In this document: one piece after another, positions 53,607 to 61,819 of the stretch | Layout: the number at the start of each line of letters is the position of its first letter | How positions within the stretch are numbered: position 1 is the stretch's first letter | Assembly (NCBI RefSeq): GCF_023091245.1 | Contig: NZ_JAHWXN010000001.1 | Span: 2,874,088-2,938,087 of the forward strand | Direction of reading: 5' to 3' | From: Microbacterium croceum | GTDB taxonomy: Bacteria > Actinomycetota > Actinomycetes > Actinomycetales > Microbacteriaceae | Length of the DNA: 64,000 bases | Translations under genes and position numbers: made by a program | The notes under the pieces: model-generated | The model's database searches: none | Seen by the model: the letters and a program-made list of their open reading frames with translations, nothing else | Told to the model about the DNA's origin: nothing

Positions 53607-54239
53607 ATGCTCACGTCCGTTCCCGAGCTCGCCCCGCTCACCCCCGGCGCCGCCCGCGTGCTCGACGCCGCCTCACGACTGTTCTACGAGCGCGGCATCC
53701 ATGCCGTGGGCGTCGACACGATCGCCGAGACCGCAGGGGTCACCAAGAAGACGCTCTACGACCGATTCGGGTCGAAGGAGGCGCTGGTCATCGCGTATCT
53801 GCAGCACAGGGATGCGAAGTGGCGGGCGCATGTCGCCGACCACCTGTCCCGCATCCCCGCCCCCGGCACCGACCGCGTGCTGGCGATCTTCGATGCCGCG
53901 ATCACCTGGTCCGACGATTACAGCCCCAAGGGCTGCAGCGCGATCAACGCCCGCGCCGAGATCGGCGACGGCCACGACGGCCACCCCGTGTTCCCCGAGG
54001 TGGCCAGGCAAAAGGTCTGGCTGCTCGACGTCTTCACCGACCTCTGCCGCGAGGCGGGGGTCGCGGACGCCGCAGCGATGGCGCGGGCGATGATGCTGCT
54101 CTACGAGGGCGCCATCGTCACGGTCGGGATGGAGACGTTCGCGCAGCCCTTCGAGGTGGCACGCGGGTTGGCACGCGGGCTGCTGACCGCTTCGGCGTCT
54201 TCCGCTTCACCGCTCTCCACCTGGAGCAGCTCGGCGTGA
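53607..54239 (+). CDS. TetR-family regulator
   Basis: A 210-residue TetR-family protein with an N-terminal HTH (A-A-S-R-L-F-Y-E-R-G-I, then V-D-T-I-A-E-T-A-G-V-T-K-K-T-L-Y-D-R-F) and a C-terminal ligand domain including S-P-K-G-C-S-A-I-N-A-R-A-E. The C-terminal pattern is like TetR_C_16/AefR relatives. It is divergent from an EamA exporter over a shared palindrome. The start is ATG 53607, seven bases from TATACT, so the mRNA is probably leaderless. Confidence 0.92.
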   Translation: MLTSVPELAPLTPGAARVLDAASRLFYERGIHAVGVDTIAETAGVTKKTLYDRFGSKEALVIAYLQHRDAKWRAHVADHLSRIPAPGTDRVLAIFDAAITWSDDYSPKGCSAINARAEIGDGHDGHPVFPEVARQKVWLLDVFTDLCREAGVADAAAMARAMMLLYEGAIVTVGMETFAQPFEVARGLARGLLTASASSASPLSTWSSSA

Positions 54240-54273
54240 CGTCCTCCTCGACGAGTCCCGGCGAGACGGAGCC

Positions 54274-54774
54274 TCACCGCAGGCCATCCTCGCAATCGCT
54301 GCCCGCGCGCGCTTCCCACCACAGCTCGTACTCCGGTCCGTCTCCCGCGTCCACGGTCCACGGAGGAAAGCGGACGTACTGCTCCATCGCGAGGCCCCAC
54401 GACGCATCGGCCCTCGTCGAGCGGGGGTCGTCCGCGGGCAGATCGTCCTCCGTCGTCCACGATTCAGCCGGATGGCTCTTCGCCCAGTCGTAGATGAGTT
54501 GCCCCGTCTGGGACCAGTCTCGTGAGTTCATCGACTCGGCGATCGAGGCAGGCATCCGCAGCCGGTTCGGAGTCTTGTAGTCGTACGTGCAGGAGTATGT
54601 GCGCCCGTCATCTCCGACATAGCTCAAAGCGATCGTCACGTCGGTGGTGAAGCCGGGCCTGTGCACCAGGGCGAGCGCCGCCACGGTGATGACCGCGGCG
54701 GTCGCAGCGATCGCGACCACCCACCATGCGCGTCTCCGCCGCGTCGGCGAAGGTGTTCCGGACTCGATCGACAT
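54274..54774 (-). CDS. Membrane-anchored protein of unknown function
   Basis: A 166-residue protein with a short basic cytoplasmic tail (T-R-R-R-R), one membrane segment (about 17-38) and an extracytoplasmic domain of about 125 residues with T-Y-S-C-T-Y-D-Y and two cysteines (one near 62, one near the C-terminus) that could form a disulfide. Trp-rich in its second half. I recognise no family. It converges with the TetR gene 34 bp away. Confidence 0.75.
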   Translation of the reverse strand: MSIESGTPSPTRRRRAWWVVAIAATAAVITVAALALVHRPGFTTDVTIALSYVGDDGRTYSCTYDYKTPNRLRMPASIAESMNSRDWSQTGQLIYDWAKSHPAESWTTEDDLPADDPRSTRADASWGLAMEQYVRFPPWTVDAGDGPEYELWWEARAGSDCEDGLR

Positions 54775-54974
54775 CAGAAGTCATCGTAGCGAGACCGGTG
54801 CGGCCCGGCCATTCCTCGCGCGTTCGGCCGGACGGGGTGACCCGTGGCGGTCGCCCCGAGGCGCCCCTGTCGCCGAAGCCGGCTGGTCCGACTGCAGGTG
54901 CCACGGGACGTTCGGCCTACCGGCTGTCGAGCTCTCGGGTCGATCCTGGTGCGATGGATGTGGAGGGGCCGGAG

Positions 54975-55178
54975 ATGACCAGGGGCGGGCGTGGCGTCAG
55001 GGTGGTGGAGAGAAGCGGGGTGTGGGGCTTCTTCTTCCTATTGGCCTTCATCGGAGCGGCGATCTACTTCGCCTCGCAGTCCGACGGAAGATTCTGGACC
55101 GTCGTCCTCGGGCTCCTACAAGCGATCGTGTGGCCGGCCTATCTCGTCTACCACGTGCTCGAGTCGCTGGGTGTGTGA
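54975..55178 (+). CDS. Small two-segment membrane protein
   Basis: A 67-residue protein with a basic N-terminus and two hydrophobic segments (about 19-35 and 42-60): W-G-F-F-F-L-L-A-F-I-G-A-A-I-Y-F-A and a W/V/L-rich second segment. This hairpin-like form is typical of small actinobacterial membrane proteins with unknown roles. Start is ATG 54975 (GGAGG eight bases upstream); ATG 54954 is possible. A GCCGCCC/GGGCGGC dyad (55181-55204) follows the stop. Confidence 0.65.
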   Translation: MTRGGRGVRVVERSGVWGFFFLLAFIGAAIYFASQSDGRFWTVVLGLLQAIVWPAYLVYHVLESLGV

Positions 55179-55532
55179 TCGCCGCCCGGTGCCCCTGGGG
55201 CGGCGAAGAAGACGCGGACGAACGCCACGCGTGGCCGCGGGACCGAGCTCCGCGTGTCGGAGGGGAGGCCCGTGCAGGGCAGAACGAGGGGCGCCGTCCC
55301 GGGACGGCGCCCCTCTTGCGACCCCCGGGAAGCGGTGCGCCGTACCCGAATCGGCATGACACCGCCTCGAACCGGAGGGAGACCCGCGCCGAGGCCCCTC
55401 GGCTCACTCCGCCGCGATGCTCCTCGAGACCCGCGAAGCCGAACGAATGACCACAAGACACCCGGTCATCCGGGCGATCTGAGCGCGGAGGAAGCCGTCG
55501 CCGAACAGATCGTGTCGAATGCTCCCCATCTC
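55179..55532. other. Gene-free stretch with a perfect palindrome
   Basis: 354 bp between the small membrane protein and the BON gene. The only strong structure is a perfect 30-bp palindrome at 55286-55315 (GAGGGGCGCCGTCCC and its complement, no loop) plus a weaker terminator-like dyad at 55181-55204. Open frames on both strands have no start signals or recognisable motifs. I see no gene. Confidence 0.6.
55286..55315. repeat. Perfect 30-bp palindrome, terminator-like
   Basis: GAGGGGCGCCGTCCC abuts its exact complement, giving a 15-bp stem without spacer followed by TTGCG. It lies in a gene-free stretch. It could be a terminator or a protein-binding palindrome. Confidence 0.75.
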
Positions 55533-56198
55533 TCAGTGGAGACTCACGTTGATCCGGTTGTCGACGTCGGTGACGTGCGGCGATGACCAGGCCGCGTCTT
55601 CGGCCTGGTGGCTCTCAGCCCACGACCGCACGGTGCCGGTGAGTGTGACTCTGCCACCGTCCACCTTGACGTGGATGTTCCGGGCATCGATCTGAGCGTG
55701 ACGGGCGAGTGCGTTCGTGATGCGCTCGCTGGTGTCCGTTGCCGACGGACGGGCCTTCAGCGTGATCATGCTGTTGACGGTGTACACGCCCCGCAAGTAC
55801 TGAACAGACCGTTTCGCCGCCTTCCGCTGGAAGTCCCAGTCGACCTCACCAGTGAGCGTGACATTGTGGTGATCGATTGAAGCATGCACGGTATCGGGAA
55901 CGTTGGCTGCTCTCTCGAGCGCGCGTTCGACTTCTTTGGCGATGTCGGTCTCCGTGACAGGCCATGGCGCTCTCGGGTGCACGGTCAGGTTGTCGACGAC
56001 GGCTCGAACACCGCGGACCCGGAAGGCGGCGCGCTTCGCAGCAAGACGCTCGGCGTAGGTGTCGACTTCTCCCGAGAGCGTGACGGCGCCGTCCTCCACA
56101 GCGACGCCGATGCCCGCGGAATCGACATCGGGGGTCCACTCGAGTTCATCGGTGACCAGCGTCTGCACATCGAGGTCGCGGTCTGTGGCAATGGTCAT
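55533..56198 (-). CDS. Three-BON-domain protein (OsmY-like)
   Basis: A 221-residue protein of three successive BON domains (about 9-75, 78-148, 150-221). Each has the V-x-V-x-x-G-x-V-T-L-x-G-x-V pattern, e.g. V-A-V-E-D-G-A-V-T-L-S-G-E-V and V-K-V-D-G-G-R-V-T-L-T-G-T-V. No signal peptide is visible, so it is probably cytoplasmic. BON proteins are often stress-related and may bind phospholipid. ATG 56198 has AAAGGAG eight bases upstream, a strong signal. Confidence 0.92.
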   Translation of the reverse strand: MTIATDRDLDVQTLVTDELEWTPDVDSAGIGVAVEDGAVTLSGEVDTYAERLAAKRAAFRVRGVRAVVDNLTVHPRAPWPVTETDIAKEVERALERAANVPDTVHASIDHHNVTLTGEVDWDFQRKAAKRSVQYLRGVYTVNSMITLKARPSATDTSERITNALARHAQIDARNIHVKVDGGRVTLTGTVRSWAESHQAEDAAWSSPHVTDVDNRINVSLH

Positions 56199-56481
56199 GA
56201 GACATGCTCCTTTCTGGCTTCTCTATCTGCGTGCCGACGGCACACAGATACAGTGCGTCGCCCGCGCGATCCACACCAGGGCCTTAGGTCCCACCTGCGA
56301 CTCACCCGAGGCGGGGTGTGTTCACTGCTGCGAGAGCTGGCTCGACCCGCAAGCCCGCGTGGGCGAGGCACAAGCCGAGGTCGTCTACCTCACCTCGGGC
56401 GCCTCGAACGTGTACGCGAGCCGGGCGCTTGGGGACGGCGGTGAATGGTGCTGTGACATCAACGGCCGATCGGACGACTAG
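56197..56481 (+). CDS. Possible small Cys-rich protein or gene fragment
   Basis: An open frame of 94 codons whose second half has typical G/C-rich third positions, encoding C-D-S-P-E-A-G-C-V-H-C-C-E-S-W-L and later W-C-C-D-I-N-G. Six clustered cysteines suggest a metal site or a disulfide-rich protein. The ATG at 56197 overlaps the divergent BON start codon and has no ribosome site, so either the true start is later or this is a truncated gene. Confidence 0.35.
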   Translation: MRHAPFWLLYLRADGTQIQCVARAIHTRALGPTCDSPEAGCVHCCESWLDPQARVGEAQAEVVYLTSGASNVYASRALGDGGEWCCDINGRSDD

Positions 56482-56726
56482 GGCGAGTCGTTGGTCGAGG
56501 GAGCGTCGGCGCCGCGCTGGAGCTGTTGGGCCAGCAAGGGCAGCTTTCTCAACCCGAGAAGCATCGCTACGGAGGCGAGACCCGGTCCGAGGGCTGTCCA
56601 CCACATTCGGGCAGTTCTCTCTACGAACACAAAAGTGGCCACCATCGCGATCGTGACGACGAGCGCGAACACTCCGACGATCAGCATAAGCACCTGCTGG
56701 ATTCTGAGCTTGCGGTCTTCGTTCAT
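56478..56726 (-). CDS. Small two-segment membrane protein
   Basis: An 82-residue protein with two hydrophobic segments (about 11-35 and 40-60) separated by R-T-A-R-M-W-W, then a short polar tail. ATG 56726 is preferred to GTG 56741. It lies between the possible Cys-rich frame and a gene-poor strip before tRNA-Pro. No family recognised. Confidence 0.6.
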   Translation of the reverse strand: MNEDRKLRIQQVLMLIVGVFALVVTIAMVATFVFVERTARMWWTALGPGLASVAMLLGLRKLPLLAQQLQRGADAPSTNDSP

Positions 56727-56784
56727 GACACGACTATGCACCGAGCAGCGATCGGGGCGACGACGAGGTGACCACGATGATCGG

Positions 56785-56979
56785 CTACCTCCGCGTCAGC
56801 AAGGGGAGCTTCCGCAACTGCGCGGACGGCAGCTCCTGGCGCGTCCGTCCGTCGAACGTCAGAGCGACGAATTTCCTGCCTGCTTCGATGAGGGCCTGTT
56901 CTCGCTTATCCACGAGGTCATCCTGGCAGAGCCTGTGGACAACAGGAGTCCTTTTGGAGCCCTTGGCGTTCCAGAACAT
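56785..56979 (-). CDS. Possible small ORF or gene fragment
   Basis: An open frame of 64 codons with G/C-rich third positions, ending F-D-G-R-T-R-Q-E-L-P-S-A-Q-L-R-K-L. No ribosome site was found. The opposite strand shares the same third positions and starts M-I-G-Y-L-R-V-S, like a serine recombinase, but does not continue as one. Which strand, if either, codes is open. Confidence 0.3.
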   Translation of the reverse strand: MFWNAKGSKRTPVVHRLCQDDLVDKREQALIEAGRKFVALTFDGRTRQELPSAQLRKLPLLTRR

Positions 56980-56983
56980 GCAG

Positions 56984-57017
56984 AAGGCCCGGAGACTCTT
57001 GCGAGTTTCCGGGCCTT
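56984..57017 (-). terminator. Terminator after tRNA-Pro
   Basis: AAGGCCCGGAGACTC pairs with GAGTTTCCGGGCCTT (one mismatch) just downstream of the minus-strand tRNA gene. Confidence 0.75.
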
Positions 57018-57020
57018 ACC

Positions 57021-57097
<77 letters not shown>

Positions 57098-57204
57098 TTG
57101 TTCTGCACTCTCGCGCAGGCAACTCCCCTATCTTAGCCTGACCCGGCGGCGCTCCGCGAACCGGGCCGTTGCGAGTGTCGGACGCCCCGCGTAGCGTGCC
57201 GTGC

Positions 57205-57789
57205 ATGGTGACGATCACGACCGAGGTGGCCACGGCGGCCCGTTGGGATGACGTGCAGCACGCCCTCACCGGCGGGGGCGACGGAGCGAGCTGCCAGTGC
57301 ATCTGGCCAGTGCTGAGCAACAAGGACTGGAACCAGACGACCACTGCGCAGCGCACGCAGATGTTCCACGAGGAGATCGATGCGGGCCCGCCTCCCGGCA
57401 TCGTGGCCTACGTCGACGGCGAAGCTGCCGGATGGATCCGTATCGGTCCGCGCACCCGCCAGGCCCGCATTCCACGCACCCGCATGATCGCCGCCGCGAC
57501 CACCGAGCCGTTCGACGACGAGTCGGTGTGGGCCGTGACGTGCTTCGTGGTGCGCCGGGAACACCGCGGCACCGGACTCAACGGCGAACTCCTTCGCGCA
57601 GCCATCGACTACGCCCGCGAATCCGGTGCACGTTTGATCGAGGGCTACCCCGTCGACACGGCGGGCGAGAAGAAGCGCGCCAACGACCTGTTCCACGGCA
57701 CGCTCAACACGTTCACCACCGTCGGCTTCATCGAGACGGCAGAACTGAAGCCAGGGCGCACACTCGTGACGATGGATCTGACCCGATGA
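57205..57789 (+). CDS. GNAT-family N-acetyltransferase
   Basis: A 194-residue acetyltransferase with the GNAT core: strand V-W-A-V-T-C-F-V-V-R-R-E-H-R-G-T-G-L-N-G-E-L-L (motif A, acetyl-CoA loop R-x-x-G-x-G) and the E-G-Y-P-V-D C-terminal part. The N-terminal region has G-A-S-C-Q-C-I-W-P, a motif common in this actinobacterial subgroup. TAGCGT ends eight bases before the ATG, so the mRNA may be leaderless. Substrate unknown. Confidence 0.85.
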   Translation: MVTITTEVATAARWDDVQHALTGGGDGASCQCIWPVLSNKDWNQTTTAQRTQMFHEEIDAGPPPGIVAYVDGEAAGWIRIGPRTRQARIPRTRMIAAATTEPFDDESVWAVTCFVVRREHRGTGLNGELLRAAIDYARESGARLIEGYPVDTAGEKKRANDLFHGTLNTFTTVGFIETAELKPGRTLVTMDLTR

Positions 57790-57811
57790 CCGTGACCACT
57801 AGCGTGGAGCC

Positions 57812-58267
57812 ATGAGCGACGAGCATCCGACCATCGAGCACCCCGAACTCGGCACCTTCACTCGCGCGTCGACCGAGATGACCGACGGAACGGTGCTCAC
57901 GCACGACTGGTACGTCGGTTCCGTGTCGTCGGACGGCGCGGAGCTCGAGCTCATGCTCGAGGCCACCACCCCTGAAGAAGCACGTGCCCTCCTCCCCCGC
58001 TTGCAGGCAGCAGTCTCCGACCTCTCCGCGCGTCGGCGGCGGGCATCGGATGCCGTCGTCACCGAGTTCAGCCAGGGCGAGCCCGAACCGTCTGAGCTCG
58101 ACGATGCGGCCACCGATCTCACGCTCGAGACGATCGAGGTGGAAGCGGATGGCACCGTCATCCTCCACCTGACCGACACCTGCGGGACCCACTTCCCCGA
58201 GGGTTACTGGCCGGCCGTCCATTTCTGCGTAGACGGCGGCATCACACAAGTCACCGTCGAGTCGTGA
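57812..58267 (+). CDS. DUF2262-like protein
   Basis: A 151-residue cytoplasmic protein with alternating beta and charged helical parts; near the end it has D-T-C-G-T-H-F-P-E-G-Y-W-P-A-V-H-F. The pattern fits DUF2262-type proteins, whose function is unknown. It starts 22 bp after the GNAT gene and overlaps the YhhN gene start by 4 bp (GTGA), suggesting a GNAT-DUF-YhhN-S4 operon. Confidence 0.65.
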   Translation: MSDEHPTIEHPELGTFTRASTEMTDGTVLTHDWYVGSVSSDGAELELMLEATTPEEARALLPRLQAAVSDLSARRRRASDAVVTEFSQGEPEPSELDDAATDLTLETIEVEADGTVILHLTDTCGTHFPEGYWPAVHFCVDGGITQVTVES

Positions 58268-58980
58268 GCACCTCCAGCGGGCGCGTGCGCCGACCATACG
58301 ACGACGAGATGCGGCGCCGCGCCTCGGTCTCGCCGTTCGCCTGGTCATTCGCGCCGTACGTCGTCGTCTCGGTCACGCACGTCATCCTTCTGGCGACCGC
58401 AAGTCCTCTCGCGGGGCCGACGAAACTGCTGCTGATGCCTCTGCTCGCGATTCCGGTGGCCATCGCCGCGTCCCGGTTCAGACCGCGATCGTCGATGGTC
58501 CTCCTGCTCGCCGCGCTCCTGTTCTCCTGGTTGGGTGATAGCGCAGGCGCCCTGTTCCCGACCGCCCCCGAGCTGCCACTGATGCTCGGATTCTTCGGTA
58601 TCGCGCATCTGGCATATATCGCGCTGTTCGCTCGCCACCTCGCGCAGCGCTCTTTCCCGTGGTGGGCGCTCGCCTACGCAGCCTGGTGGATCGGGATGCT
58701 CCTCGCGCTGGGCCCGCACACCGGCGGCCTCCTGATCGCCGTCGCCGTCTACGGACTCGTGCTCGCGGGCACCGCAGCCTTCTCCGCACGCTGCCATCCT
58801 TTGATCGCCACCGGTGGCGCCTTCTTCCTCGCGAGCGACACCATCCTCGCCTTCCGGCTCTTCCTCCCGGCTTCGCTGCCGGCGTGGAGCAGCCCGACGA
58901 TCATGCTCACCTACACGTTGGGCCAAGGGCTGATCGTCACCGGTGCACTGTTCGTTCTGCGCAAGCGTGGCGTCGCATGA
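58264..58980 (+). CDS. YhhN-family lysoplasmalogenase-like membrane protein
   Basis: A 238-residue membrane protein with about eight hydrophobic segments. It shows YhhN/TMEM86 signatures: T-K-L-L-L-M-P-L-L, L-L-F-S-W-L-G-D, H-L-A-Y-I-A-L-F and the conserved F-F-L-A-S-D-T-I-L-A-F-R-L-F near the C-terminus, with two acidic residues needed for hydrolase activity. The family hydrolyses vinyl-ether lysophospholipids. It overlaps its neighbours by 4 bp on both sides. Confidence 0.88.
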   Translation: MSTSSGRVRRPYDDEMRRRASVSPFAWSFAPYVVVSVTHVILLATASPLAGPTKLLLMPLLAIPVAIAASRFRPRSSMVLLLAALLFSWLGDSAGALFPTAPELPLMLGFFGIAHLAYIALFARHLAQRSFPWWALAYAAWWIGMLLALGPHTGGLLIAVAVYGLVLAGTAAFSARCHPLIATGGAFFLASDTILAFRLFLPASLPAWSSPTIMLTYTLGQGLIVTGALFVLRKRGVA

Positions 58981-59363
58981 CCGGGTCCGTACGCATCGAC
59001 AGCTGGCTCTGGGCCGTGCGGGCCTACAAGACGCGGTCAGCGGCCACCACCGCATGCCGCGCCGGGCATATCCGGCTCAACGGCGACAAGGTCAAAGCCG
59101 CGCAACCTGTTCGTGTGGGCGACGAGGTGCGCGTGCGCATCTCCGGCTTCGACCGGATCCTCATCGTCCGCCAGTTGCTCGTCAAGCGCGTGGGGGCGCC
59201 CCTCGCCGCCCTCGCCTTCGACGACCGCACACCGGAACGCGAACCGCAGGCCGCCCTCGGACTGCGCGATCGTGGTGCCGGGCGACCCACGAAGCGGGAA
59301 CGCCGCGACATCGACAAACTCCGCGGACGCAGCGCGCCGGACAGCAATATATTCTCAGATTAG
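58977..59363 (+). CDS. S4-domain RNA-binding protein (Hsp15/HslR-like)
   Basis: A 128-residue protein with an N-terminal S4 domain (about 6-65; R-I-D-S-W-L-W-A-V-R-A-Y-K-T-R-S and G-H-I-R-L-N-G-D-K-V-K) and a basic C-terminal tail rich in Arg and Lys. Hsp15-type proteins bind stalled 50S subunits carrying nascent chains. The ATG overlaps the YhhN stop (ATGA); a longer upstream frame is a shadow of YhhN and is rejected. Confidence 0.92.
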   Translation: MTGSVRIDSWLWAVRAYKTRSAATTACRAGHIRLNGDKVKAAQPVRVGDEVRVRISGFDRILIVRQLLVKRVGAPLAALAFDDRTPEREPQAALGLRDRGAGRPTKRERRDIDKLRGRSAPDSNIFSD

Positions 59364-59375
59364 TCCTTCCCGTAT

Positions 59376-59391
59376 TCGAACATTTGTTCTA
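59376..59391. promoter_or_regulatory. LexA (SOS) box before the DUF222/HNH gene
   Basis: TCGAACATTTGTTCTA differs from the LexA consensus TCGAAC(N4)GTTCGA in one arm base (TCTA for TCGA). It lies 10 bp before the start codon, where LexA would block transcription. Confidence 0.75.
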
Positions 59392-59401
59392 AACTGGGAT
59401 C

Positions 59402-60844
59402 ATGTCCGAAACTACCGATCCGCACCACGACCCCGAGGAGCGCCGTCGACTCCTCGACGAGTGGCTCGAGGTCCGGAGGCAGATCGCGACGCTGGAAGCC
59501 GCCTCGGCGGCGCTGCTCAGCGAGCGGGCACGTATCCACGACGACGATGTCACTGAGAGTCCCTACCACCGCGACGCGATCTACCGGTCGATGATCGCGG
59601 AATACTCGGCGGCCGGACACGTCTCGAAGGGGTCCATCGAGTTCGCATTCGCTGATGCGCAGGCGCTGAACGACTACTTCCCTGCCGTGCGCGAGGCGTT
59701 CACCCGAGGAGCGATCACCGCCGCCCACGTGCGCGAGATCGCCCGGGCGGGAGCCCTCGTGAGCGAAGCGGTGCGCAACGGCCGGGTGGATGCCACGACG
59801 CTCGCCCTCTTCGAGACCGCGGTCCTCGTCGTCGCCGAGGAAGACAGTCCAGCACGGACGCGCGCGCATGCGCGCCAGGTCGCCGCCGCACTCGTCGGCG
59901 AGTCGATCCGAGACCGCCATGCGCGCGCCGCAGAGGAGCGGTGCGTGCAGGTGCGCTCACTCGACGACGGTCTCGCCCTGCTGACCGCCGTGCTCCCGGA
60001 AGAGCTCGCCGTGGCGATCCAAGATCGGCTCACGCAGCTGGCTCGGCAGATCACTCGCACGCGCGCCGAACGGGTGCCTATCCTCGACCCCCTCGAGCCG
60101 GACGCAGAAGACCTCATTCGCCCCGAAGACATCGCGCTCGACGATCCCTCGTTCGCGATCTTCGGCGAGTCTGACACCTTCACGACCGATCCGCTCGCGG
60201 GACTCACCGATCCCCTCGACGACCCCGCGCACAGTGATGACGTCGAGCACCTCCCCGCCGATACCCGCACACTCGATCAGATCCGCGCAGACGTCTTCAC
60301 CGACCTCCTGCTCGCCTCAGACCCCGACGAGGCGCACGGCAGCGGACTCGACAACATCCAGGCCCGCATCCAGGTCACCGTCGCCGCCACCGCACTCGCC
60401 GGCATCGATGATCGCATGGCCGAGCTCGACGGCCACGGCCCCCTCCACCCCGACATCGCCCGGGAGCTCGCTGGGCGCAACACCGGCTGGAGCAGGCTCT
60501 TTCTCGACGCCGAGGGCATGGTCACCGAGGCCGACACCTACACGCCGACCGAGGGGATGCGCCGGTTCCTCCGCGCCCGCGACCAGCACTGCCGATTCCC
60601 CGGATGCCGCATGCCGGTGCACCGCTGCGAGATCGACCACAACCATGACCATGCCAGAGGCGGTAGAACCAGGCTCGACAACCTGAGCCACTTCTGCACA
60701 GGTCATCATGCGCTCAAGCATCCCGACATCGATGAGCGACACCGATGGAGCGCTCATGCGCGCTCTGACGGGAGCATCGTCTGGATCAGTCCGCTGGGCA
60801 ACGAGTATCAGGACCGGCAACCACGACGAGTGATGTTCGTCTGA
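59402..60844 (+). CDS. DUF222 and HNH-endonuclease-domain protein (13E12-like)
   Basis: A 480-residue protein with an N-terminal DUF222 region (about 20-330) and a C-terminal HNH nuclease motif: C-R-F-P-G-C, C-E-I-D-H-N-H-D-H-A and G-H-H-A-L-K-H. This is the family multiplied in actinobacteria (mycobacterial REP13E12 proteins), several of which are LexA-controlled; the LexA box here agrees. Role unknown, possibly linked to mobile DNA or repair. Confidence 0.92.
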   Translation: MSETTDPHHDPEERRRLLDEWLEVRRQIATLEAASAALLSERARIHDDDVTESPYHRDAIYRSMIAEYSAAGHVSKGSIEFAFADAQALNDYFPAVREAFTRGAITAAHVREIARAGALVSEAVRNGRVDATTLALFETAVLVVAEEDSPARTRAHARQVAAALVGESIRDRHARAAEERCVQVRSLDDGLALLTAVLPEELAVAIQDRLTQLARQITRTRAERVPILDPLEPDAEDLIRPEDIALDDPSFAIFGESDTFTTDPLAGLTDPLDDPAHSDDVEHLPADTRTLDQIRADVFTDLLLASDPDEAHGSGLDNIQARIQVTVAATALAGIDDRMAELDGHGPLHPDIARELAGRNTGWSRLFLDAEGMVTEADTYTPTEGMRRFLRARDQHCRFPGCRMPVHRCEIDHNHDHARGGRTRLDNLSHFCTGHHALKHPDIDERHRWSAHARSDGSIVWISPLGNEYQDRQPRRVMFV

Positions 60845-60862
60845 GCGGAACCGAGCGCGAGC

Positions 60863-61759
60863 TCAGTCCGAGAGCAGGCCGCGCAACCAGCCGGCGGATT
60901 GCACGCGGACACCGATCTCCTCGACACGGGCGCGGAGTCCGCGGTCGCTTGTGATGACGAGCACGGCCTGTCCCCCGGCCACCCGTCGTGACGCCTCTTC
61001 GACGATCGCATCGTCACCCGACGCTGCCGCGCGGACGACGTCGATGCCGTCAGCCGCATCCTCCAGGGCACGGGCCTGACCTTCGACGACGAGCGCGACC
61101 TGTGGGAACCACTGCGTGCCTCCCACCCCGAACGCGTCGGCCGGCGCTGCAAGACCGGCGAGTTCTGCACGCAGACGTCCGGCGGCACCGGCGCGATCCT
61201 TCCACCATCCATCCGGCACCGAACCCACCACGTTCGCGGCGTCGATGACGAGCGAAGGGCGCACAGCGAGCAGAGAACGCAACGTCGGCCACGCACTCCC
61301 GAACCCCGGGTGCAGCGGCCGAGCATCGACCTCGTCGATCGGCACCCATTCGAGGGCCACGCTCTCGGGGTCGCTGATCACCGGATCGAACGGCACCTGC
61401 ACATCGGCGATCACGGTCGTGTACGACCAGATCTCGAGGTCCAGCACACTGGTCAGCCGGGGACGCACCGCACCGTCGGGCACACCGGCTTCCTCCTGCG
61501 CCTCGCGCAGCGCACCGGTGATGGCGCTCTCGCCCTCATGCAGCGCACCACCGGGCAGACCCCAGGTGCCGCCGAAGTGGCTCCACGCCACCCGGTGCTG
61601 CAGCAGCACACCGCGATCGGCGTCCACGACCAGCAGACCGGCGGCGCCGAAGCGCCCCCAGTACCGCTCACCGGAATCAGCGATCACCCAGGCATCGCCC
61701 GGATCACGCGGCCCCGAAGGACGACGGGGCTCACCGGGGGCTGGAGGAACGATCGTCAC
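60863..61759 (-). CDS. NUDIX hydrolase fused to a NYN/PIN-like nuclease domain
   Basis: A 298-residue protein. The N-terminal NUDIX domain (about 25-160) has the complete box G71-x5-E77-x7-R-E-x2-E-E-x-G (residues 71-92). The C-terminal part (about 165-298) begins L-V-I-D-A-A-N-V-V-G-S and ends with I-T-S-D-R-G-L-R-A-R-V, the shape of a NYN/YacP-like RNase with Asp active-site residues. Fusion would join nucleotide pyrophosphate hydrolysis with RNA cleavage. Starts at GTG 61759. It converges with the HNH gene by a 19-bp gap. Confidence 0.88.
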   Translation of the reverse strand: MTIVPPAPGEPRRPSGPRDPGDAWVIADSGERYWGRFGAAGLLVVDADRGVLLQHRVAWSHFGGTWGLPGGALHEGESAITGALREAQEEAGVPDGAVRPRLTSVLDLEIWSYTTVIADVQVPFDPVISDPESVALEWVPIDEVDARPLHPGFGSAWPTLRSLLAVRPSLVIDAANVVGSVPDGWWKDRAGAAGRLRAELAGLAAPADAFGVGGTQWFPQVALVVEGQARALEDAADGIDVVRAAASGDDAIVEEASRRVAGGQAVLVITSDRGLRARVEEIGVRVQSAGWLRGLLSD

Positions 61760-61819
61760 TCCCCCAGCCTTTCACAGCATCGGCGACACGGCATCCGGAC
61801 GGTCATAGACCGGAACAGG

